NCBI GenBank assembly: GCA_037176885.1
Contig: JAWWNJ010000054.1
Span: forward strand, 496,001 to 560,000
Source of the DNA: Favolaschia claudopus
Lineage: Eukaryota > Basidiomycota > Agaricomycetes > Agaricales > Mycenaceae
Length of the DNA: 64,000 nt
Reading direction: 5' to 3'
The notes beneath the pieces were generated by a model that was given only the letters and a program-made list of their open reading frames with translations, made no database searches and was not told where the DNA came from. Position numbers and translations under genes: made by a program. This document shows, piece by piece, positions 12,443-24,037 of the stretch; the first letter of the stretch is position 1; the number at the start of each line of letters is the position of its first letter.

Positions 12443-15400
12443 ATGTTAGACTTTGACTCACTCGTCGACGATGGCAATTACCTCGGTTCAGAGCGCGTCA
12501 GGCTCGAGAACAAGGTCATCCTGGATGAGCTTGAACGCAAAAAGAAGGCCAGGACCATGGCCGTGCCCACCGACGACAATCGAGTCAAAGCTAGACTTCG
12601 TGAAATTGGCGAACCTATCACTCTCTATTCACGACTGCCGAACTCGCCCATTCCCGTGTTTACATGCGCTGATCTCTGCGTTTTCGCGCAACTCTTTTGT
12701 AATCACCTTCTTGTAATACGCTTCATGCTCCATGGATCAAGTAATTCACTCGTTGCGCTCACATTCCAACCTTATGCACACCCGGTACTCATGCCCTGCA
12801 CTCTTCCTTTCACCCATAAATGCCGGATTCGATATCTCAGGCCTTCAGCTTCGAATTTCACTATGTTCCCCAGCCACAAGACTACCATCATGTCGACAAA
12901 TCATGTTGGCCACTTCTGTAATCTTTTATCCGGCCCACGTTCAAGTATCTCTGGACATGTTCGATTCCAACAGTTCAAGCGGCATCTGCGCGTTTACATT
13001 CATCTCACTCTCACACTCATGTGGCTTACAAGCCCTGAGTCCGCATTCACGATTCAATCTTACCCCAACTGCATCCGCGCTTTCATATTTTTCAGTCTTC
13101 ACAGTGACGAATCCCGACCTCTCATACAAGGGCAACAGCCTTTCTCGCAGATTATTTTCAATGTTCAAGAATCAACGCGCGCACTCCACATTCAACTGGC
13201 ATTTCTATTTTCCAAGTTCGAATGCACTAGTGAGTTATCGAATCAAGTCTTGGGCTCGCGATTCGGCTTGACGTTCAAAACTCCCATGACGCGAAATTCA
13301 AGAGCATATTTTCACCATTCACCAGTCAAGTATCTCGCGTTCAAGATTCGTTCTGCATGCCACGTAGTGGGGATATACCCCCCTTCTAATACCTTTCAAC
13401 ATCATCGCTCAAGATTCATTGTTAATGATTCGATTTTCTGATCTACAGTGTATTCCGCAAACTGGGGATTGCTACCGAGCATTTAAATTGCAACTCTTAC
13501 GAGCTCCTTGTTCATGCTTCAACCACCCTCATTTCCGGATGTCTCTAGTTTATCAACTTGGGCAATAACTACTGACGACGTAACCATCAACTCCACGGCT
13601 CTTCAAAGCTTCATCGGCGATAGTGTTCCTTACAGTAGCGGCCTAATCTTCATTCAACCAACCACCCGCCAATCCTGATCCCTCTTTTTGTACCCGGCTT
13701 CGAACGTGACGTGCGACTTCACCGTTTATTTATCCAGTCGTTCGCTAGCGTATGCTGCGCATTCTGACTCCTCATCTCCTTCGAATTCCATTCAATACAC
13801 GCGAAACGTCATCTCACACGGTGACACCGCGAATTGGGTTTGGTTGCCTACTTCTACAAGCGACAATCCCTCTACGTTCTCTTCGCATCTAAGCTCTCTG
13901 TTTTATGCTGCACATCGGCAACACCTGGTTCAAGACCTCGAATACCTTGACTTCTCAAATTCTTTTCCCTTAGGCTCCATTCAAGCCCAGCACGGGGGCA
14001 TGCCTTTCGATAGCCAGCAATTGAAGCAAATTCGTTTGGATACCATTTTATGTTCTGTTGTCAGCAGTATCCGCGGATTTCAACTCCACAGTCTCCACTT
14101 TCTAGCGCACGCTCTATGCTCTCTTCCCAACGTCAACTCCAGCACCTCCTGCTGTTACAATCTGCGCTTGAGCCTCCATTCAGCTGCAGATACCAAACAC
14201 AACGCCGTGCTACCCATTCGCAACTTCACATGCCAAAATTGTCCCCGTGTTGAATATTTATTATGTCACGTCGGATATTACCCACCTGGAACCAAAATTC
14301 GCAAAATCTCTATCAGCACTCCAATCCAGGTTTTCATGATTGTTGACTCACTTCAAGCGAATACTTACCGCTGTCGTTCGAACTGAAGATTTGTAAAAAT
14401 TCAACTCCTTCGCTGAATGCGTTCTCTACCGGATTCCTCACTCGCCCTTCAACGAACACACACGTTACGAATTGGGTTTACTTTTGATATTCAGCGTTTT
14501 CATTATTGAACAGGCATCTGATAATGTTCGCCATTCACGTACGCTGGCGACTTCATCCTCATCCAACGGCGATACCCAACCGGTTGACAAATTAATAATC
14601 ACCTTCATCGACGTCGCGTCCCCAGCGTTTGTGCGACTTAGGCCATTGGGCTCGAAAACTATATGCTCACAAGAACCCTATGTCACAACTGGAAAACTTC
14701 ATTTCACCTTGCTGCGTCTCGCGGAATGAATGTTCAGTTCAAGGCACAACGCCACCGCAGCTCATTGGCCTCAACCCATTTTCAACGGCCACTGTACCTT
14801 GACGACTCTTGGCTGTCTTTCCATCTCCGTGACTATATCAACTCATCTACTTCTCGGCCGAATCAATTCCACGGCGACTGACGGTGACAATTTTTCAGAC
14901 AATCTGATATGCACAGATCGATTGAGGTTGAACTCTCAGTCTACTTCACTTTCAAGCGCTATCCACTCTCTGCCAGTTCTCGCTTACCGTAGTTCGTGCG
15001 ATGTGCGAGATTCACGAGCGTGGTCTTACTCTCAGCCTCAAAAAAATTGAGAAATTCAAGCCACTTTATAATTTGGGAGCCGCCTTCTCTTGTGGGTTAG
15101 CCGCGGGCGCTTGGGTTGCCCTCGTCTGGGCGTCTCTGTTTTGGGTTCATCCTCACGCATCCCATCGCCCCACGCCCTGGGCGCCGGCGGTTCAAGTTTG
15201 TCACCGCCGTGCGTTCCCCACACCCACACCTATGTGGCTGTCTCCTTCTCTGACCGAACGAAGCATTGAACAAAATGGAAACACTGTCCGAGCACGGGAG
15301 GACAGTGTGCCGTTTTGTGACAGTGGCAGAGAGGGGGCCGATCTGATGTTTCAGATCCGAGCTCTTCTCTTTCCTCGACCACCATCATCCATTTCTTCCT

Positions 15401-17380
15401 GCTAGCTCTCTGGACTCACGAACATTCCGACTTCACGACGCTTTGCTTCTCCCACCCTCCCTTCCCTTTATATTCTCGTTAACCACTAGCACTCCAAGGA
15501 TTTCGAGTGGCAGCCGCAGAGTGGGGCAATGGGTTCATCCTCACGCATCCCATCGCCCCACGCCCTGGGCGCCGGCGGTTCAAGTTTGTCACCGCCGTGC
15601 GTTCCCCACACCCACACCTATGTGGCTGTCTCCTTCTCTGACCGAACGAAGCATTGAACAAAATTGAACCTCTCGTGTGTTTTTTTTCCAACTGAGTTCT
15701 CGCAGGCCGCCGACAGACGGGATCGACTAATATACGTTACCTCTCAAATAAATGCTGCTCGCGGCGATGACCCTATGCATGTGGATGAGGAATCGTCTGA
15801 TAGCGAGGAAGAGGTAATAGAAACTATGTTGTTGAGGTCTTGCACGATCTGACTTGCGATATAGGAAGAAGAGTTCTACTCTCCTGGTTCCCTCGAACTC
15901 CTCGAGGCGCGTAGACGTATAGCAGAATATTCACTACCCAGGTTGGATTTATACAGGTGAAACAAGGCAAGGTGCTTACACGCTTCCATCTTTTTCTTTG
16001 GCAGAGCTCAAAACCGCATCGCCCAGCAGCGAATAGACAGTAAAATGGATCTAGGTCGAATCGTCGATATAAGAAAGAAAGTGTTTGGAGAAGTCAAGGT
16101 AACACTTCGCGTTTAGTTTACTATTCTCCATTCATCTTTCTCCGTAGAAATACACCAACCTAGGGTCACAAATCGGCGACGAACGTCCTATATCACAAGT
16201 GCGTTTCGCTCCCAACAACGAATTGCTGGTCACCGGTAGCTGGTCCGGGACAGTCAAAATCTGGAACGTGCCTGCTTGCACACCTGTACGTTCTTTGAGA
16301 GGTAAGGTAATTTACTATGCGATGATATGCAAATAATATTCTCCAGGTCACGGTGACCGCGTCGGAGGTGTAGCTTGGCATCCCCAAGCAACATTAACAC
16401 AGCAGCCTTCACTTGTAAATCTCGCTAGCGGCGCCGGTGATTGCAATGTCCACTTGTGGAGTCTTGAAGGGTATGGGCAGCTGTTTCTGTTCAAAGAGGA
16501 CATATCTTTCTGACTCTCTCTCTAGCGAGTCTCCCTTGGCTGTAATGCAAGGCCATCAGGATCGTGTTTGCCGTGTAGCATTCCATCCTTCGGGTGACTA
16601 TGTTGCCAGCGCCAGCTTCGACACAACTTGGAGGTTATGGGATGTCAACACGTCAAAAGAGTTGCTTTTACAAGAAGGCCATTCAAAAGAAGTTTACTCC
16701 GTCGAATTCCAGGCGGATGGTGCACTCGTCGCTTCAGGGTAAGTCACTGTCAGTCGCCCATGCTCGTTGCTTACTCGTCATATCTAGCGGGCTAGATGCC
16801 ATCGGCCGGGTGTGGGATCTCAGAACCGGTCGAACTGCTATGGTTCTCGATGGGGCACGTTCAAGCAATATTTTCTATCGGGTTCTCGCCTAACGGGTCA
16901 GCATCATGGTCTCTGTATATCAAGTGGTTCGCTAACTTATCGCCCTACAGATACCAAATAGCCACGGGTTCTGGTGACGATACAATCAGAATATGGGATT
17001 TACGATCCCTCAAGTCATTATACACCATCCCCGCCCATCTCTCCAACGTTTCCGACGTGCGTTTCTTCCAAGCCGATGATCGGTTTTTCAAACCATCTGC
17101 GCCGCCCGACCCCGATGATGCCATGCAAGAGGATGCAAGCCAAGACCGTGATGCGGATGCGGATTTGGAAGAATGGAGGTATAGATCTGGGCTTTTCTTC
17201 GCGAGCGCGGGATACGATGGGCTGGTCAAGTTATGGAGCGCCGATGACTGGCAGCTGCTCCGTACACTTTCGACCGACGCGGGGAAAGTCATGTCGGTCG
17301 ATGTGTCGAGTGATGGAAAAATGCTCGCATCTGGCACATATAACAGAAACTTCCAGCTCTTTTCTCCTGACGACATGTAA
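12443..17380 (+). CDS. PRP4: PRP4 (PRPF4), U4/U6 snRNP splicing factor
   Basis: PRP4 is a nuclear WD40 protein of the U4/U6 di-snRNP, needed for tri-snRNP assembly. Exon 1 (12443-12655) encodes the PRP4/SFM motif: [19 protein letters not shown] and [11 protein letters not shown]. Exon 2 resumes at 15706 with [11 protein letters not shown]. Later exons carry [20 protein letters not shown], then seven WD repeats, for example [69 protein letters not shown] and [15 protein letters not shown], ending FQLFSPDDM and TAA at 17378-17380. Introns 2 onward are 50-60 bases. Intron 1, as the sequence now stands, is about 3050 bases; donor GTGTTT (12656) with acceptor CGCAG (15705) keeps the frame (phase 0). 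The exact donor is the weakest point, because homologues usually continue with Gly-Glu after PITLY/F. Confidence 0.9.
12656..15705 (+). other. Giant intron 1 of PRP4, strongly C-over-G
   Basis: About 3 kb lies between two parts of one conserved domain. It has no recognisable gene; several long open stretches result from few stop codons, not from coding homology. The plus strand is poor in G: three 60-base lines that I counted (12961, 13741, 14401) each had about 8 G against about 18-22 C. The 3' end contains the paired repeat at 15078-15664, followed by a pyrimidine tract and a plausible branch site (AACTGAG) just before the acceptor. Confidence 0.6.
15078..15664. repeat. Paired-repeat element, copy A
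   Basis: Two copies of a 135-base unit (15142-15276 and 15530-15664, starting TGGGTTCATCCTCACGC and ending GAACAAAAT) are identical and in direct orientation, separated by 253 bases. A lead sequence (15078-15141, GAGCCGCCTTCTCTTGTGGG) precedes the first unit only. The same architecture with diverged sequence recurs at 37861-38429. No terminal inverted repeat or target duplication was found. A very short LTR-like or SINE-like element is possible; GGTTCA resembles part of a pol III B box, but this is weak. Confidence 0.75.
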
Positions 17381-17468
17381 ACTTCCTTGTGAACCGTGAT
17401 ATAGCTCAGCGGTTTTTTTTGTTTCATTCAGCGGATTTGACATCCGAAGTGTGAATCTCCTCCCATGG

Positions 17469-17492
17469 AACAACAACAACAACAACAACAAC
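17469..17492. repeat. CAA microsatellite downstream of PRP4
   Basis: About eight CAA units lie about 90 bases after the PRP4 stop codon, in its likely 3' region. Confidence 0.8.
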
Positions 17493-17571
17493 CACAACCA
17501 CCATCATCTCGGTGGTGGGTTGGCGTTCCGTCGAGGTCGAGCTTCGGGCACTCGATATTCGACGTTAGATC

Positions 17572-18240
17572 ATGCCCAGTACCGCCCAGGGGAACCTTGG
17601 CGAGGTTATAGGCCCACTTTCACCGTCCACATCGACTTCCACACCACCCACTGCACCCACCATACCACCCTTTCGCAGACGTCCGCCCCTCACCGCGCCT
17701 AAACCGTCTTCCAAATCCCATTCACGACTCGACTTCATTACCCTCCCGCGCCGCCGTCCACCACTCTCTTCGCGCGCCGCTTGCGCCCGTTTTCGGCTAG
17801 CGAGGAAAAAGTCGTCATCTTCACATCTCACCATCGCGACATCTCCCACTATCATCATCCATCCGGAAGCAGAGCTTCAGGCTTTCGCGACCCGGATCTC
17901 TTGCAAAATCGATTCCCTTAACCACGATCTCTGCGCTACATTATCCATCCTAAATATCCTTGACATCCATTTGCGACACCTCGCATCCAGCTCAATCCCG
18001 TCTTGCTACATCTCCGACGCGTCTACACACATTCTACACACCCCTCAGGTCGGATTGGCCACCCAGTGGACCGTCGCGCCGCCGGAGACCAGCCTCTGCG
18101 CCCTCTCGCCGCCCTCGCCCTCTTTCCTGAGGATGCCATCACATAATGTCACGTGGCCAGTGACACGTCACTCCTTTACAGTCACAGTCACTACTCATGC
18201 GGCGCACGATTCGGAAAAGCAGGAAAAGTGTTCGCATTGA
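17572..18240 (+). CDS. Hypothetical Pro/Ser-rich protein, doubtful
   Basis: An uninterrupted reading frame of 222 codons starts at an ATG (17572). It is rich in Pro, Ser, Thr and His, with a central segment (HPEAELQAFATRISCKIDSL) that looks helical. No domain was recognised. It could be a real small gene or chance opening in C-rich DNA. It ends 45 bases before a fold-back element. Confidence 0.3.
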   Translation: MPSTAQGNLGEVIGPLSPSTSTSTPPTAPTIPPFRRRPPLTAPKPSSKSHSRLDFITLPRRRPPLSSRAACARFRLARKKSSSSHLTIATSPTIIIHPEAELQAFATRISCKIDSLNHDLCATLSILNILDIHLRHLASSSIPSCYISDASTHILHTPQVGLATQWTVAPPETSLCALSPPSPSFLRMPSHNVTWPVTRHSFTVTVTTHAAHDSEKQEKCSH

Positions 18241-18285
18241 ATACAACGGCCCGTCGAGGAGCTTATAGCTACCTTAGTATGTTTG

Positions 18286-18731
18286 TAAGATAGGCCGCAT
18301 CCATAGACAGCTAGCTGTGACCGTGATTGGTCACAAAAGCCTAATTTTCGACCATCTCCCTCATATCTCGACAACGGAGAAGAAAATAAGAAATCTGTTC
18401 CGTCAATCAATAGGGAGGTAATCTGGCTGGATTCTCCCCAAATTATAAAGTAGTTAAGGTGGTTTTGAGGGAGGAGATAGAATTTTGATGGGGGATCTTG
18501 TAAAACCCCAATTTTGTGAGCAGCCGGACTAAAAATCTATCTCCTTCTTGGATACAGCCTGAATCACCTTGAAATTTTGGGAGAACCTAGCCAGACTATC
18601 TGTACATCGATTGACGGAACAGATTTTTCATTTACGCCCTCAATGTGGAGATATAAACAAAGTGGTCGAAAACTAGGCATTTATGACCAGTCACGGTCAC
18701 AGCTAGCTGTCTATGGATGCGGCCTATCTTA
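18286..18731. mobile_element. Fold-back MITE, 446 bp
   Basis: The left end TAAGATAGGCCGCATCCATA is mirrored at 18712-18731. Pairing continues inward over roughly 130 bases per arm, including CAGCTAGCTGTGACCGTGA and an internal match around TCTGTTCCGTCAAT. The whole unit could form one large hairpin. It has no coding potential and no certain target duplication. Confidence 0.7.
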
Positions 18732-20769
18732 TGTACGGAGGCGGTGACCTAATCTATATTACAATCGAGGGTTGACTCTGGACAAACGTCAATCAAGTGG
18801 TTCCGGGAACGCCCGAAAGCCCCACTCACGTCATCAGTCCGCAGCCAAACAACTTACGACAACTTTGTTGCTGCCTCTCCCGTCGACCGGACACCGCTCC
18901 ACACCCAATGATGTAGCTGTACCCGTAGCGTCGTCTCCAAAGACTCCAATGAACGTTCTTTCTTATCTTTCTGTGTGAACATTGAACATCTAATCTCTTT
19001 TCCACCGTGAAATCGACATCCAATGATCCAAATGTGCGAGCACCGTTTCTCAATTACAGTGGGCTGGACTCATCGCGTGTACAGGAATTTATTGGCACCT
19101 CCAACGACGCCTCAACGGAAACAACAGCGACAGCGAGAGATCCAACCCGCTATACGCGAAACCAACCAAGCCAGCCTGCGCCGTAGGCGTGTACCTGCTC
19201 AACGCGATGAGAATGTCCCGCCTGATACTTTCACCACCGCTGCCCCCAATGCCCGTTCTCTCAGTCAGCTCAGACGACATGCGAGAGCCCGAGAAAATCG
19301 TCCACACCCTCCAACGGAAAAGCCGAGCAATACCTTTCTGCGGCCAGGTCCCCAAATAATATTTTCCCCACCCACTGTGTCCCCGAGACACCGAGGTGGG
19401 AGAAGTATAAACTTATTCTGGGGAAGGGAAAGAGTCTCTTCGTGGATGGTTTTCTTACTGGTCTCAAGCTGAACGACGATTGTTCGGTGAAGTTTTTCAT
19501 CATCGATTTCGACAGCACCAAAAGCGGAAGAGAGTCCAACCAAAATTGGTTCGTTTGTTTTCTCTGCCTTGGAATTAATCAAAACTAATATATATATCTC
19601 AGCCAACAACGGTACCCCCGCGCGTCTCAAGTTCACAGGCTTCTTCGGCGACCAGGCGTCCAATGCTGCCTCTTCCGAGCCGAACCCGAAGAAGGGCAAG
19701 CTTAACCACCGCTCTAACGAGCAGGAAGACAAGGGGGAAGGAACTTCGACGGGTCGGCGGGCTGGGGGATCCAATGGTAAACATTAACTTAATCTCGAAT
19801 CCCCAACTCCAAGGCTCCTATGTAATCAAATTCAAATGTAATTGTAATACAAGCGACTAATTTTTTTGCGTGCTACTGTATCGTGCTCTTCTCTTTCTTT
19901 GGATCCGGTTCCCACCGTAGCGTAGCACGGGTAACTGCTAGTAATGTAAACAACTCACCGTTTTTCCACGGCGACAGTTCCGGTCTTTGCGAGTCTTTGC
20001 GAAACAGTGTGCTTGCTCAGCTTGCTCGGAAATACGGAAGGTTCGGCTAGTCTCTGGGTAAGTAGTATACCCTGAACGCAAGGAAGTTTCATGTTCATTG
20101 TTCCCGCGGTACCGCCAAAAAACGTGTCATATGCAGGGACAAAGGAACTCCGGGGCCCAGAGTCCTCACGATGCGACATAAGGTAATACCGACCAGAAAA
20201 CTTAATTGAATCGAGGTCTACACCTGGATCTCGATAAGCGGGGTGTGAGGCCGGCTCGCCCGATACGACGGGCATCGGGATTCGGCCGCGCCTCGACCTC
20301 GAATCCTGGTTCTAGCTTCCAAAATCTGAATGGCGGCCAAATTGCGGACCGCGCAGTTTTCTGTTTTTCCAAAGTCTCTTCGAAGTTCGAACATCAATGT
20401 CCTTTTGAAGACTGTGGAGCATCGTCATGGAAGTTACCGCATCCGCTCACAGCCTTCCTTCTTTTGCACTAGACCAGCGACCACGCTACATATGTCGAGT
20501 CGAAAATGGTCATGAACCCATTGGGGTATCGGGCGACGGGATCCGGGCAATCTTAACCAGGAACAATCTAGCAAAAAAAAAGAGTGGGTCGAGTGGCCAA
20601 GCCGATGTGTGGCTGACGACATTATCAAGTGACATTTTGCCCAAATTTGCTCCAAAACGACAAAGAAACCAAAGCTGGCGAAACGAACCAAATGATGCCC
20701 CAAAGGTCAGATTATTATTTTATCTATGATTCCATCCATCCACGAACATTCCGTAGTCATTATAACATC
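18732..20769. other. 2 kb with no confident gene
   Basis: Several open stretches exist on both strands (for example plus 19569-19787 with FTGFFGDQASNAASSEP, minus 19955-20275), but none shows a domain, a consistent exon chain or a codon pattern I trust. These may be decayed gene remnants. Confidence 0.4.
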
Positions 20770-22196
20770 CTAATCGAAAGCCAGATCTTTTGACCACTCT
20801 TCGCTGGTCTCAAGGTCAGACTTGATCGCCGTCCATCTCGCACTAAAGGCAGCCTGCAAGCACGCGTCGTTCAGAACGATTCTGGCCGAGAACAAAGCCA
20901 AGAGGAACGAACCTTGGCATCGTCACCAAATGCGATTCGGTAGGGTGGGTTCTCCAACTTGCTCAAGTCCCAGAACTTGTTGATGAGTTTGCGGGCGTCT
21001 TTGAGGAGAGGGCTGTCTCCGCGGATGAGACCGACGCCCAGCTCTCAGACCTGGTAAAAAACGGAGCTGAGCCAAGTGTTCAACGAAAGGCAAGTTGGAC
21101 GCGTCAAACCTGCATGGATCCGAGATTGGATTTGCCGGCGTATTCGGGATGGACGTCTTCAACGACGGCGTTGACGAGGGTCATGTTGGCTAGAGCGTAT
21201 TAGGAAGGCCCGTCGTGAACGCCGTACTAATACGCACTTTTGAACCAGCCTGGGCAGAAGATCATGACCTATAGTTGTTTCTGAGGTTCGGTTCTCCGTG
21301 TTTCATTGGGACGAAGATTACCTTGATTTTCCAGGCGGGATCCAACTCTTTGACGAGCGAGTCGGTGAGTGCATCGAAGGCTAGAGACGGAAGGTTGACT
21401 CAGGTATTTCAAAGGCGGCAGGGCATCTTACCAAATTTGCTAATGCGAAGTGGATCGGAATAAATAAAAAGTCGAAGAGAATCGAGCAGATCACGCACGT
21501 AGCTGCATAAAAGCCAGCGCCTGGAGGGGCATCGACTCCGAACATCGAGCTCATGTTGATCAAGAGGCCGCCGATCGGATCGTTCTGGCGGAAATATTGG
21601 AGGGCTTCCTTGGTGACGTTGAATGAACCCCAGAAGTTGACCTTGGTGTTCGAATGATTGTGAGCTAAATTGAGAATGGAGAAATGGACTAGGACTGACC
21701 TCGAACAGATTCCTCGCGTTTGCATCGCTGATGCCCTCCACCTCTGAAATAATACCATATCCGGCGTTGTTGAATACTACGTCGATACGGCCAAAGGTCT
21801 GTTTTGCTGTAACGAATGCGGCTTTAACCTCTTCCTTGATGGTGACGTCGACTTTGAGAACGAGGAGTTGTTTGTTTTGTGTCTTTTTCTCCAAGTCGTC
21901 GTTGACCAAGTCGGATAGAACCTCTGGCTTGCGTAAAGTGGCGATAACCTGGAAGGATTTCCCGTCAGGAGAACGCTGACAATGTGTGAAACAGATCCCC
22001 TTACTTTCTCGCCATTCTCGAGGGCCTTTTCGGCCATGTACAGCCCAAAGCCCTGTTAAAGTTGAAGCAAGACTGTTGAACTGAGGAAGACAGCGTGCGC
22101 TACTGGCACCGGTAACTGAAGAGATTTGTGAGGAAGGTCGTTGAATGGATTCAGAGGATTATCAGGATACTCACTGAACCAAACGCGCGAAGTCAT
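20770..22196 (-). CDS. Short-chain dehydrogenase/reductase (SDR)
   Basis: This is a classical SDR, predicted to be an NAD(P)-dependent oxidoreductase; the substrate is unknown. A short first exon (MTSRVWFS, ATG at 22196) leads to a middle exon with GFGLYMAEKALENGEKV (cofactor-binding region), VIATLRKPEVL, VLKVDVTIKEEV, FGRIDVVFNNAGYG (the NNAG motif), NFWGSFNVTKEALQYFR and INMSSMFGVDAPPGAGFYAA (catalytic Ser and Tyr region). Then come YAASKFALD-type and PG motifs, less clear by eye. The C-terminus ends EEWSKDLAFD. About five short introns. It stands alone, with an inverted-repeat element 320 bases beyond its 5' end. Confidence 0.82.
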
Positions 22197-22517
22197 GATG
22201 TTGAGAGGGGAAAGGCAGGAAGTGTGAATGCCAGAAATGATGGTTATTCTTGTATGGCTGCCGTTTGGCGGCGGCCGCCAGGGTCGTCAAGGATTGTCGA
22301 GGAGGACACCCAAACCAGGGTCAGTTTCGATCGGTTTGTGGGCTTGGCTCAAGCTGGAAATGGATGTGCCCACAAAGCGTTCGTCCGGATCACGCAGGAT
22401 TGACATTTCCAGCCAGAAAACCACCGAAGCGACGCACAGAGTACGTTACGGCGCGAACTTAAATTTCAACCGTGAGAGCTTGGCCGGCCCGGACTCAAAT
22501 TTGTATCTGAAAACATA

Positions 22518-23884
22518 CAGCTGTTTTACGGTTTTTGTCCGGTTTTTGATGGAGTGGGGCATTTCGTTTCTTGTTTACACCTGTATGCCTCCGAGTCGCC
22601 GTATGGCTCCACTCTGGCCTCAAATTGGGCTATTTGCGGCATTTTGCTCCACCAGTGAATGCAGGGGGGCTGCGGTGGAGCGGTCAAGCTGTCGCCGGCT
22701 GCGGTTAACCGACCGATCAACTGGGTCCACTCAACATGTCAGGTCTCACAGCCACCACTCCCACCCGCCAAACGACGTTCCGAGCTGCCGAAGCTGAGTG
22801 TGACGTGACTGTAACATCACACTCAACGACTTTCTCGCTCGTTTTCTTGCGATTCCTCGACGAATTCGCTTCTAGCCTGCCTTCAGCCGCATCTGGAGCG
22901 TGTAAAACGCCGCTGAGCAGTCAAAACACGCTCTCTGTGGTCTTCAACACATCAAAACGGCTCGATTTAAAATGCCTACCTCAAATACTACTTGCCTCTT
23001 TGTGCTCCCCGACATTGACGCGTCTTGGCAGCGGGGACTAAGGAAAACACTGGGGACTGTCTGCTGCAGCTCGGAATATCGTCTCTGAACTCCATTTAGT
23101 CCATCGGCTAGCACATCTACAAGGGAAAATCAAGTACCTCACCAATATTGGCCCAATGTACACACTCGAAGCACACAAACGCTCTGACTCCTTGAGTCGT
23201 CCCTCCCTCCGAGACCTTCACTTCAAACAAAATGTGCAACTTGTGCAAGCTTATTGGGCACGGCACGAGCTGAGCATCATATCTCTTGGCATAACTTCGA
23301 CGAGTCACCATCCCAAGATTTTCTGGCCTTCTGCTCTCTCTCAGTGGGTTCAATCTCTAAATCACAGGTCTTCAAACCTTGTAGCTCCCGTTCAAGCAAC
23401 TCTGCTGGTACGAACCTTCACTAGCTTCCCATTTCGTTGACTTTTGTATATAAATTCCCTCAAATTACTGGCTTCTCGTGTATTTCATTGGAGAATAAGT
23501 TGGAATAAGTGTCACTTGAGTCTTGGGGTGTATATATATTCAGTTGCATTGCAAGAATCCCGCGAAGTCAAGCATTCAGCATTTTTACGACGTGGGCAAC
23601 GGTAATCACGACTTCGGTGCTCGTGGCTCTGAGACCATTATAGTGATTAAGTAAACTGATTTTGAATTGTTTTTGAGCGTGCAATGAACTTTCGGAGTTC
23701 TCCTTTCTTTCTTTCTTTTTCTTTCTTTTTCCTTCTTTTTGCGCGTTTTTCCCCTTATGGATACCCAGTAGTATGGTCGGAAAACCCCGGCTGCTCGGCG
23801 AGGGCACGCACCAGCAATCACAGGTAAACAACTCCTGAAGAGCCCCACTCCATCAGAAACCGGACAAAAACCGTAAAACAGCTG
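22518..23884. mobile_element. Inverted-repeat element flanked by TA
   Basis: Arms at 22514-22560 and 23842-23888 are 47-base inverted repeats with one mismatch (CAGCTGTTTTACGGTTTTTG inward from 22518). TA stands immediately outside CAGCTG on both sides, so a Tc1/mariner-like insertion is possible, but the symmetry of the flanks makes TA weak evidence. The 1.37 kb inside includes a TTTC-rich microsatellite (about 23698-23740) and no recognisable transposase. Confidence 0.6.
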
Positions 23885-24037
23885 TATGGTTACAGAAGGT
23901 TGGTTGAGCAAGTCGTTGGAATCCAACGAGACAAAATACACCTGGAGAGCGGTGAAAATAATGCGCTGAGGCCAGGAGCTACTGACGACTCAAAGGGGTG
24001 GGCAGGGTGATAATTAAATTCGGTGTTGGCTGAAAAG

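Noticed and set aside
12422..13441. A 339-codon open frame running from PRP4 exon 1 into the giant intron
   Set aside because: Homology to PRP4 stops at GEPITLY; the rest has no domain and resumes conservation only at 15706. The openness is explained by C-rich, stop-poor sequence.
15142..15664. Ordinary LTR retrotransposon
   Set aside because: The units are only 135 bases, the interval is 253 bases, and there is no primer-binding site, polypurine tract, coding region or matching 5-base flank that I can see.
20200..20330. tRNA gene near a GAATCCTGGTTC motif
   Set aside because: No A box at the correct spacing and no cloverleaf could be drawn; B-box resemblance alone is not enough.
23117..23353. 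Minus-strand coding exon (NLGMVTRRSYAKRYDAQL)
   Set aside because: Looks protein-like for a short stretch, but there is no domain, no flanking exon in a consistent frame, and it lies within an inverted-repeat element.
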